A stretch of 64,000 bases of DNA from positions 38,751,375 through 38,815,374 of the forward strand of contig CAIIXF020000005.1 of assembly GCA_903813345.2 (NCBI GenBank), in the 5' to 3' direction. The first letter of the stretch is position 1; every line of letters starts with the position of its first letter. The notes beneath the pieces were generated by a model that searched no databases, had not been told where the DNA came from, and worked only from the letters and a program-made list of their open reading frames with translations. A program made the translations under genes and the position numbers. This document shows, piece after piece, positions 36,201-48,200 of the stretch. Source of the DNA: Owenia fusiformis (taxonomy: Eukaryota; Annelida; Polychaeta; Sabellida; Oweniidae).

Positions 36201-39200
36201 GGTTCTCATGATACTGCCTATAACCTATAATACTCATGTATCAAAACAAATATTAATTAATCCGTCTGTGTGATTGTTCCCTGACTCAAACTAAGCAAAC
36301 CCCGATTTCAGTTCTAAATATTTCACTTGAAACGATTTAGCCAACATGATACAATATGACATTTGATTAATTATACATGTATAAAGCCAATTATTATCAA
36401 AACCCATAAATGCTCACAATATAAATATAGTTTTATTTATGGCCAATAACAGATATCAGGGGCGTAGCCAGCTTTCAGTCAGGGGGGGGGGTGCGATCGC
36501 CAAAAAGATTTTGGGTTTCAGTCGGGGGGGGGGTGCGATTGTGACATAATCGGGGGGTGCGATTGTGACATAAACCAGCCAAAAAATGATTTTTATATTG
36601 AATTTTACAAAATTAGATGCAACTTCATTCCAAATTGAGCTAGAAGCTTCAAATAAAAAGCTTTAAAGTTCTTTTTCTCCTCTTTCTCAGGGTCTTATTC
36701 TTATTCGCAACCCCCCCCCCCTGGCTAAGCCTATGGATATTTAGACAAGTTTCAAATAAATAACCTAGCAACCAACCACGCAAGCAACCAAGCAAGCAAG
36801 CAAACGACCATCAAAGCAAGCATTAAACTAAGCAAGTAAAAAAAACATGCAACTTACAAATAAAGCAAGCAAACAACCGACAAACCAACCAATCAAGTAA
36901 CTAATCAAACTCTAATCCAGCAAAGAAACCAAGGAAGCAACTAAGCAACAAAAAAAGAATGTAAGCAAGTAAACGGTCAATCAAGCAAGCAATCGTGCAG
37001 ATAAGCAAGCAAACAAACAATCTACCATCCAAGCAACTAAGTAACATAATTCAATAAGATTAAAATTAAACCTTGCGCACATTTTCTCTACGAGGGGCGT
37101 ACGGTGGCCGGAGCTTCAAAAAACTAGATACACGTTGAAAGTTCCAAAGTGCAAAATGTAGCTCTGTGCTTAATTTTGGTTATGTTTAAGATGAAACTTT
37201 TCAGATTTGCTTCACTTAATGCATATCCCCAGGATTTCAAAATACGATACATCTGTATGTATTACAATTGGAGACAAATTTCTAATACTTGTCCAATCAA
37301 TCAGTGATATCAATTTCATTGTTTTCATAACTGGGAATGTTTAACTTGATTACAGGAGATCGGCTAGGAATTGTTTTTCAGGCTGAGATTCGAAGAGGCA
37401 CTTTTAAGTAACGCCTCCTGGCGACTTAAGAATTGAGTAATATAGAGCTATCATATTGATTACATTTATCAATCACAGAAATGAAACACATTGGAGCATA
37501 CATGAAGTTAAATAATTTGGGATGGGAGGGGGGTAGTGAACACACGGGATACTGAATTCTTCCTCTTAAACATAAACTTAAACGTCAGTGCTTGAATGAA
37601 GGCTTCCCCCGGGGCTTCCCTTTAACAGATTTAGGGAGTTTTACAACTAGTTTTACTGAAACTGAAGTTTTTCAATTGACTTTGTTATAACATCTTATTA
37701 TAATACACTGGATATTATGTAAAAGTATTGATGTGTATTTCGTACTCCTGACAATCGAATTTCATATCAAACATTTGCAATATAGTTTTACAGTGGTATT
37801 AATTACAGTGTTATTGCTTCAATAAATGCAACACATTTACCAGATTTTAGATTGGACTTTCTACACGATGATAAAATATTTTGGTGATATTCTTTTCGAT
37901 AAAACCCAATCACAAATCTCATGGCATCGACTTTATTAATCATACATGTATCTGCACATGTGAAAATGATCTTGCATGTAGAAATTTCATTATATGTAAC
38001 CCCCCACAGCTCCCTCCCGACCTGTAAGATTAAAATGGAATAAGTGATTGATCATTGATCTGATAAGCCACTTATATGCAAGATTATTAATTTTAAAAAT
38101 AGACCAACTTGATATTGTTTAAAGTTAGTTTTAACACATTTTCCATCGATATACGGTAGCATAGAAATAAACATGTGACTGTTTCCAGGGGCTGTTTGGC
38201 ATTTTGAAGACAATCCTTTTGTTTCTTGTCACTTTTTAATGTGTTAATATTCAGCATTAAGTGTTAACGTTCGGCGGTTGGGATTTGGCGTTTGTTAAAA
38301 ATCGCAGGTCGTTCATTGCATCACTAGAAATATGTCGAGTCGGGGTTTGATTTTGCAAGTATAAGGGTATCATTTTCAGCAGAGATTATTATTTAAGACT
38401 TCATTATTTTTCTAATCCTCATTACATGAACTTTAGATTAAACAAATGATCAAAGGATGGCTTTTTGCACCACTGTTGAATCGGGGAATGATTGTGCAGC
38501 AAATCTTGAGCATTCACCAACAAATGCGCGATTACCATTTTGTTTTACATGTAAATCATACTAGTTATTCAAGACCCTGTACAATCCACTTTAACAACTG
38601 TCAGGAGGGCTTGTAACTCGATTTAATCATACAGGGTATTTATTGAGAGGGGTTCCGGGGGATATTGGTTATATACCAAGGGCAATGTGTTAAGTTTGAA
38701 GAAAAGTTTAAGGTTTATTCAATAAAAAAGAGATTATAACACATCAATTACACAATCACACCAATTCGTGTGATTTAGCTGGGAATGCCTTTTGTGAATA
38801 TGTACATGTATATTGTGTGAAGGAAAAAAGATCGTCTGCGTCTAACAATTAATTACAGTAGCAATGTTTTTCTAGATACTTAACTGCAGGTGATCAAAGA
38901 TGTCAAATCATGGGAACCAAAAGTATAATCTCATGAAAGTTTAAACGCTTTAAATTACAATATTCAAATGCTTTTGCTTTAAACTATTGATTCGTGCTCT
39001 TGTGCTAAAATTTCACTATGTTGCCATTTGAAATAGGTAATTGGTATCTTCCGAATTTCCATATTTTCAAATAAGTCAGACTATGACTAAAGGAAAATAA
39101 CTAGAATCAAACCCCCAAACTGGCCCCTGGCATTCTTAATGACTTGATTTCAAATATTAATATACAAGAAACAAACTGGAGACATAAATAAGATCGGGTA

Positions 39201-42200
39201 TGGGAGATGAGGGGTGAGTAAATGGGACATTGTATGCCCCCTCTGTAACAGACCTTCAATACAAACTTGTTTCAAATCCCGGGTTTCAAATCACACTAAT
39301 AGTTTTAAAATGTACAATTTAAGCAGTATATTCTAACCAAACCTATAATCCTTTAGTTTCTTCAGGAATTTGCAAAAGAAAGTATTTGAATTTTTTATTA
39401 GGCTCAGCATTATTTTGCAACCAAGATTTATTCATTTATATTGTATTTAGAAAAATAGTATTTCAATCAGACAGACGTTCTAATGAGTTAGGAAAATACA
39501 TTTGTCCATTTCCTCTCAGGAAGTTTTCAAAAGTAATCTAGTCGATTTGTTTATTTTAGTGTTTAGCATTGTTTTTCATAACTTGACGCTTCCATGAATA
39601 GAATGACTTTGAAATTAGATTTTTTATAATTTTAGCTTTTACACGGACATAATTATTGTATATTTCTACATGAACGTCGCCCCCCCCCCAAATTACAGAT
39701 ATACAACTTTGGGTTGAGAGACAGGCCTGATGGTGCATCGGGGATGGTAACAATGTGGTTTATACAATCATTAAAACACTGCAATGTTTGTAGAATGAAA
39801 ATATTAAGTCATGCATTGGTCAATATTGAATTTAAACTGGCGGGGATTAAACAAAACGCCAGATCGTTGATTGTCTTACTGGCTTGCTTGAAGATAATGC
39901 ACGAATCAAATAGCATTGATTTCTTCTTAATCAGATGGATAAGCTTATTGTTTTCTCTAATTAAAAGGCGGCTTTAAGTTACTTTTACAGGATTTGCAAA
40001 TTCGCAATCAGACTGGCTTATTTTAATCCGGTTTATTTGGTGTTTGATTTCGACTCTAACTGAAATAATTTATCACAAACAATGGATAAGCAAACAGAGA
40101 CCGGTTTAAAAATGAGAATAGAGGCAAAAATAACTCTATTCATAAACTGTAATTAAAACCCAGGAGCAATTCTAGACTGTTAGATAATCTTTTCTGTAAT
40201 CAAGGTGATGTTGGTATACGTCCGCAGTTAAAAAACAAAGACTATATAGCAATTAATCCTTTTGTTATCATTAAATGTTAGATTCTTATTATTTTTGATG
40301 GACAATGTTAAAACTTCTGTCTCCGATTGTTATGCAGGCATGTGTATGAAAAAGAGAGTTTCGTCTTCTTATAGTTTATAACTAGACTCTGTACGCATGG
40401 TAATAGTGCCCCTATTATCCATGTTCAGGGGCATAGCCAACTTTCAGTCAGGGGGGGGGGATACGATCGCCAAGAAAAACAATCTCGGTTTTCATTCGGG
40501 AGAGGGGTGCAATCGTGGCAAAAGCAGGCCAAAAGATGCAACTTCCTTCAAAATTGAGCTAGAAGCTTCTTTCTCTTCTTCTATTTCATGGTTCTATTTT
40601 ATTGGTTATACATCGCACCCCCCCCCCCTGGCTACGGCTATGCCATTTGACTTTGAGAGTCAAAAAGAGAGGCGACAAGACAGTTAAAACAAGTACTTCC
40701 AATAAATACTTTTACAGTTTTAATGTGTTTATCAACGACCCTACTAGTCAAATTAATGGAAACGAAAAATAAATGCTTTCATTACGGAAAAAACCGGAAA
40801 ACCGTAGAAATATCTACCTGATTCGCTAGAATAGTCACATTACTTCAGTGCAAACAATTAATATCTATAATATTTATTTTATATTATTGATATCTTTCCC
40901 CTGACAATATGTTATCTCATGGTCCGTTAACATCATCAACAATGTGATTTACAACAAGAGATTAACCAACATTTCTTTAATTAAAAAGTTGATATTTCTT
41001 GCTTTTTTAAAGCAAAAACACTATGACACAATAGCATCAAGGCAAAATCAAAACATGGTGTGGAAATAAAAGGCATACAAAATGGCCATTAAAAGGACAT
41101 AACATGGGAAATCTTGCCGTTTTGCAACCATTCCTAAAATCAGTAAAGCATACCAGACTGAGAAACGCCGGATCATGGACAACTGGCTGATGTAATTATG
41201 AGCGACAAGACAGTTCAAACAACACATGACGCTCAATATCAATATGGTGTAATGTTTCTTCCAACGGCCCCGTTTATTATATTATTAAAACAATTGCTCA
41301 ATTTGCAACAACGCTGTATTTATTTTTATATGTAAAATACCTGATATATTGATAATATGTCTTCCATAACAAATGCTTATATATATCTTACCTCAGTCAT
41401 TTCATTATCTCATGGTTAGACATAATCAATCTTATGATTTACCACAAAGAATTACACCATTTCTTAATTTTTTTACTTATCAAACATCACTTATTAAAAA
41501 TATAAAAAATGGACAATAAAATTTTTGAATAAAACTATCAAATCAGTCATTGCTCAGCAAATACAAAGTATAAAGGAATAATAAACAGAACGTGTTCGCA
41601 CAAAGTTGAAAATACGGATCGGCAAGTCAACAAGTCTGACCGTTAAATAAACAAACATAACCTATGTCTCCAATTGTTCGTCTGCTGGTCAGAACTTGGT
41701 ATCCGCTTCGGATAACCAATTTCTGAGAATACTGATGTCTTAAATAGATCAGACTTTTTGCATAAAGACGTCTTTAAATAAGAATATTTAATCTGCAACT
41801 TCAATTAATATCGTAAACCACAACACCTTGCTGGCGTCTGGTAAATCTAAAAACCTGTTTTTCTTAAAATATTACATTTTTATTAATAGATTTATAAAGT
41901 GTAGCTTTCTTTTAAACGAATTGTCCTTATCTAGCTTTATGGATTATCACGCTTCTATTTAGCTGAACACATCGATACTTACTACTCGTTATCAGTCCAA
42001 AAACCAAGCATACACATGTAGCATATTCAAATGTATTTAATCTAATATGCAATAGAATAAGACACGATAATTAAAAAGATAAACCTCGGTATTCGGGCCT
42101 AAAAACCACGGATACGTGTATCAATACCTAGGGGTAAGCAGAAGTAACCTTCCAAATAAGTGTATCAATAATCAAGGATAGCGACAACTAAGCACCGAGT

Positions 42201-45200
42201 AAGATGGTAATAAGCAGTTTATTGCAATTTATTAAACACGATTTTGTCTTGTGATAATGCTTCATTCCATATGACATCAAGACATCAATAAGGGACATAA
42301 TGCTTCATTCCATATGACATCAATAAGGGGGATAATGCTTTATTCCATATGACATCCATGAGAGGGATGGTGTTATACTCTTTATATGATTTTGATCTTT
42401 CCCTTTCTATCCATATTGAAATTGAATTCTTTATGCATTTAGTGTGTGTGTCTATTAAGGATCAGCAGATGTGTTTCCTGCAATAAATGGCATCTCAGTT
42501 TAGTCGCATAATAAAAGCAACACCAAATAACCTTTAAATGGCAGTTAATCTAATTGAAGGATGTAATATATGCCATAAGTATGCCTTAAAACTATATGTA
42601 CATACACTGTATACTATATTTGCAGGTTGCTTGTATGATAGGATCACTGTATACTATATTTGCAGGTTGCTTGTATGATAGGATCACTGTATACTATATT
42701 TGCAGGTTGCTTGTATGATAGGATCACTGTATACTATATTTGCAGGTTGCTTGTATGATAGGATCACTGTATACTATATTTGCAGGTTGCTTGTATGATA
42801 GGATCACTGTATACTATATTTGCAGGTTGCTTGTATGATAGGATCACTGTATACTATATTTTCAGGTTGCTTGTATGATAGGATCACTGTATACTATATT
42901 AGCAGGTTGCTTGTATGATAGGATCACTGTATACTATATTTTCAGGTTGCTTGTATGATAGGATCACTGTATACTATATTTGCAGGTTGCTTGTATGATA
43001 GGATCACTGTATACTATATTTGCAGGTTGCTTGTATGATAGGATCACTGTATACTATATTTGCAGGTTGCTTGTATGATAGGATCACTGTATACTATATT
43101 TGCAGGTTGCTTGTATGATAGGATCACTGTATACTATATTTTCAGGTTGCTTGTATGATAGGATCACTGTATACTATATTTGCAGGTTGCTTGTATGATA
43201 GGATCACTGTATACTATATTAGCAGGTTGCTTGTATGATAGGATCACTGTATACTATATTTGCAGGTTGCTTTTATGATAGGATCACTGTATACTATATT
43301 TGCAGGTTGCTTGTATGATAGGATCACTGTATACTATATTTGCAGGTTGCTTGTATGATAGGATCACTGTATACTATATTTGCAGATTGCTTGTATGATA
43401 GGATCACTGTATACTATATTTGCAGGTTGCTTGTATGATAGGATCACTGTATACTATATTTGCAGGTTGCTTGTATGATAGGATCACTGTATACTATATT
43501 TGCAGATTGCTTGTATGATAGGATCACTGTATACTATATTTGCAGATTGCTTGTATGATAGGATCACTGTATACTATATTTGCAGGTTGCTTGTATGATA
43601 GGATCTTCTCTTTTTAAAATCCTGCTCAAGTTTTCAACTCCTGAGTCTTTCATGAGGTAGGTCCATTCAAAAATTATTTGTTTGTTTTATTTTGGTGCAT
43701 TGATCCAAAATGCAGGCAACAGCTTAACTTGATACAAGCAGTAAACTGTCAATATGCCAATCTACACTAGGCTTATGGACAACTCATCCCTGAGACAAGG
43801 CAAGACAAGTGATTTGTCCAGGGGATGACTTGTCCAGCCGTACATTAGGCTTAAGTTAAGACTTTCATGATGAACTGGAAAATTGATATTTTGATGAAAA
43901 CAACTTCAGAGAATCATTATTTTCTTACCCTGAAAATATGGACACTACATATTCTGCCATTGCAAACAATCATTTCAAATTCAAACTTCTAAAAGCTGTA
44001 TTTATGTTTAAGATCAAATGTGTAAAATCATGTATTTTAATCAGAGAGTAGTATTGATACTAGTTATTGAGAATATTCAGGGTATTATTTATCATTACCA
44101 TCTACAAACACATTCCTCTCTATTTCCAGGCCAGTGCTATTCATATCAGCCATATCTCTCATTACACCTGTACTGTTCCCAGGAGTAAGTATTAAAACAT
44201 CTTCCAAGATTATTTTTGTTAAGCTAAATATTTCAATATTGTTTACTCAAATGAGCTTTAATCAAGAAATATAGACCTCAGAGCAGGTGTAATATCGTTG
44301 AATACATCCCGTAGGGCTAGGCACAAATGTTTTCTGTGCACCGAAGACTGAATCACTACGGCCCGCCGTTATGATGTCACACGTAGTGTTGCCGAATATA
44401 CCCCGGGTGAAATGTTGACTTTGTTCACAGTTTATACAAGGTGTGAATACAGTCATGTTCGAATTATCAATAAAAATACATATACGAGTATGTTCTTGTC
44501 AAGGTTTTGAAAACAATTTCCAAGCGTTTGAGTGACTTTTTGCAAAATTGGCATACAGCTCTGAAATTGACAATCATGGACATTAATGAATTTTCTTACA
44601 CTCTACTTGCCAAAAAGTGTAGACATACTCTTAAAGTCACAATTTTTTGTGACCACTGTTCAGCATTCAGCTTCAATATTCATGGTTCTGTAACAAATTG
44701 TTACATATTTGTAGCAATTTGCAAAAACTTAGCAAGTGGTGATTTTTTGTCATGTTGACTCCTTTAATAAGAGAATAACATCGATTACAATTAATTAACC
44801 TTAAAAAACGTAATTGAACTCACCTTGATAAAAGAGAAAGCTCATGATAGCAAGAAATATATTTATGAGAAGAATTATGACATAAATCTCACCAACAAAG
44901 AGAACTGTCAAATGAATTTATAGATCCAGACAATAAAATCTAGAAACAAAAGCATGCGATGTAGGATACTAGGATTTATGTTGACTGTGAATGTCAGCAT
45001 GTATTACTAGACTAAGTATTTTTGAAATATTTAATATTGCATCCCTTTAAGGATGTTTATGTTATTTCTGTTGCAAATTTTTACATATCGAATATGTTTG
45101 TTTCAGTCAGTTTCTCGTCATATACCTAGCACATTCCACTGGAGCATTAATGTTTAGATTGCAAATTGTAAGGTTTTAAACTCCTAACAATCTACTTAAC

Positions 45201-48200
45201 ACAACTTAATCCATTTCATTTTCTCCTGAGGCTTGGGACTTAAGACTGATTCGAACATGACTGTATTCACGCCTTCTATAAACTATAAACAAAGTCAACA
45301 TTTCACCCGGGGTATATTCGCAAAGAATACCCCTGGTGTAATGTGTGATGTCATAACGGCGGGTCGTAGTAATGGCAGACCATAATGAAAATTCGAAACA
45401 TTTTGTGAGTTTTCATGTTCGAATCACTCCCTTTGTTTGTGCCTGGCCCTGCGGGGTGTATTCGATGATATTACCCCTGCTCTTCGGTCTATATTTCTTA
45501 ACTAGTATACACGTATAACTAGTATACACGCATGCTGAGTAAATTACATGGCAGCCATTTTGAGCTTCAAAGTGTGATATTAATTTTGTGTCTTGTTTCC
45601 AGAATCAACTCATTATCTTTATTGGGTTCCTTGTATTTGAAGTGTGTGTTGGGATATTCTGGCCATCACTCAGTACCATGCGTAGCAAATATGTACCAGA
45701 ATCAAGTAAGTGTATAATCCAAGGCAATTCTTCTTTTTAAGAAAGAAAGAGTAATTTTTAGTCGATACTGCTGTGTCAATTTTACTTATGTGCTGAGCTT
45801 ATGGAATGGCCCACTTGTCTTTCCGTCAATTTTTGTCAAATGAAAAGTGCCATGGGTGCCAATTCTGGTAATTTTCACTGGCTCCTACTTGTCTAATTTT
45901 GGAGAAATCATTCTTTTTGTCTAAACAAGTCTGAAGAATACAGCATTATATTTGTTTAATGTTTTAATTATTACTTATTTGAGTTTGGTCAAAGGTAATT
46001 TGAACTACTTTTACAAAAATGCCAAAATTGTTTTTTTGAGTAAATATTTATTCATCTGTGATGGACAATTAACATTGATAACTAGAGATCGAACGATCTA
46101 AGATTGCAAGCAATCTTACGGAGGCCCTATATTCGTTTCTGAACATTCTAAGGCCAGCCAAAGGTCAAATCTCTAATACAAGGTCATATATGAACTCCAG
46201 ACAACTTGTAGATGATTTTTAAAAAAGGTTTGGTCGAATTAATGCAAGTTGAAATTTGACCTTGAAAAATTCCGAACTTTGACCTTTTTTCAGTTTTTGA
46301 GCTATAATATCTCAAAACTGGAGCCAAATTTTAATAGATAATCAATTGCTAATATGTGTAGAACCTTTAGTAAAGGAATATATATTTTGACTTTCATTTC
46401 AAAATATTGATTTGTAGTCTCCAATTTTGAGAAACTTAGAAAACACAGTTTGTGATTTCGTTTGATGACCTTGACCTTTGACCTTGCAAATTTTACTTTT
46501 TTAGACCTCAGAAGGTCTTTTGTGAATAAATATACCTAAATTTGAATCCAGAAAATCGATTTGAAAAATCAACTTTTTTGACCTTTCGGAGGTCACTGAA
46601 GGTCAACCAAAGGTCAAAGGTCAAAAGTAAGGTTAGATTTGGAATCCTGAGAACTTGTAGATGAGTTTTTAAAAAAATTGGTCAATTTGAAGCAAGTTGA
46701 AATTTGACCTTGAAAAATTTCGAAATTTGACCTTTTTTCAGTTTTTGAGTTCCAATACCTCAAAACTGGTACACAATTTTAATAAATAGTCAATTGCTAA
46801 TATGTGTAGAACCTTAAGAGGAATATATATTCTGACTTTCAGTAAAAAAAATTGATTTGTAGTCTCCAATTTTGAGAAACTTAGAAAACACAGTTTGTGA
46901 TTTCGTTTGATGACCTTGACCTTTGACCTTGCAAATTTTACTTTTTTGGATCTCTTGGGGTCTTTTGTGATTAAATGCACCTAAATTTGAATCCAGAAAA
47001 TTGATTTGAAAAATCAACTTTTTTGACCTTTCGGAGGTCACTGAAGGTCAACCAAAGGTCAAAGGTCAAAAGTAAGGTCAGATTTGGAATCCTGAGAATT
47101 CGTAGATGAGTTTTAAAAAAAAGTTTGGTCAATTTGAAGCAAGCTGAAAAAAGAGCTTTTTTGACCTTTTTTTGACCTTCAATATCTCAAAATCTAGGCA
47201 AAATTTCCCTAGACGGCAAAAAGCTTAGACTAAAAGAATACTAATAGCTATCTGTATGCAAAAATTCAGCCAAAAATATTGAAGTGTAGTGTCAGGATTT
47301 GAGAAACTTGACAAAAACTTAGATTTGACCTAGATTTTGACCTTTGACCTTGACCTAGATATGAACTAATTTCCCGACAAGTCCAGCCCAGGTCCCTAAT
47401 AGGACTATATATGAGATAAGTCAAAGCTAGCTGGAAGTTGGAGAAAAAATGCTAAAAAGAATAATAAATAAATAAATAAAGAAGAATAACTACAAAAATG
47501 ATAGGAGGCCCCTTGAAGGGCCTCCTAATAAAAACTTACTATTTTTGAACTTTATTGATGTTCTAAAATGTTTATTTTCAGCTCGTGCAACAATCATGAA
47601 TTGTTTTAGAATCCCATTGAATCTCATAGTCGTTCTCATTCTAACACAGGTAAGTGTAGGGTGACCTTAGGTGTTAGGCACTTAATGTTACAAGTATTCA
47701 GTTTGAGGTTTGGTAGTAAGGGGGGAAGTTAAGTCGATAAATAAAAAGTGCATAAATCAATTTTAAGTATACCATTTTCTGTTCAACTTAAACAATTATG
47801 CTAAAAAGGTTGTTTTGTTAAGAAGGAATGTTGGATGGCCTATAAGCTCACAAAATGGGTTTTACTAGGTTTAATTTATTCATTAAAACTGCATGTACCA
47901 CATCTACAACTATACTTACTACATCTAAGGAAATGACTATTCGTTATTACTTCATTGTATGGTAAACTCTAATGAGTGCACAGTTCCAATGTGTGCACAT
48001 GAGGGCCTTTTTATATGATAAATATGGTCACAAGAAAACAATGCATTAGTTTTGATTGTTTACTCAAGAAGATATCAATTGATGATTATATTTAATGCAA
48101 GAGAAAGAAATACAGTAGAGTATGTAAATATAAACCTTAGTGATAACAACTAAAAAAGCTTTTCGGAAATATTTTTCTAACTACAGTATTTGGTATGTGC

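Larger units (their letters stand above)
33963..42253. mobile_element. 8.3-kb non-autonomous CACAA-ended element
   Basis: The ends are CACAA (33963) and TTGTG (42253), flanked by ATA on both sides. Taking out the element and one ATA restores the 35-bp array reading AAGGGAGATAATGCTTC, so the empty site is visible. Short CAC termini with a 3-bp duplication resemble the CACTA/EnSpm superfamily; that class is inferred. No transposase frame is recognisable. Inside are degenerate duplications (34560-34800 with 40045-40360; 35220-35420 with 39460-39660), two GTAGCCAG elements and a CAAG-rich tract. Confidence 0.6.
31957..43585. other. MFSD5 intron 7
   Basis: An 11.6-kb intron filled with repeats: a foldback (32786-33350), a split 35-bp array (33760-33962 and 42254-42375), a CACAA-ended 8.3-kb element between them, and the 40-bp acceptor array. 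No convincing coding exon is seen. Confidence 0.7.

Noticed and set aside
42605-43605. A regular 40-bp array that could suggest a CRISPR locus
   Set aside because: The units are contiguous with no unique spacers, lie in a eukaryotic intron and match the adjacent exon boundary.
47503-47529. Hairpin plus CTAA-T as a second Helitron end
   Set aside because: The CTAA overlaps the stem, unlike known Helitron ends; a terminal hairpin of another repeat type is simpler.
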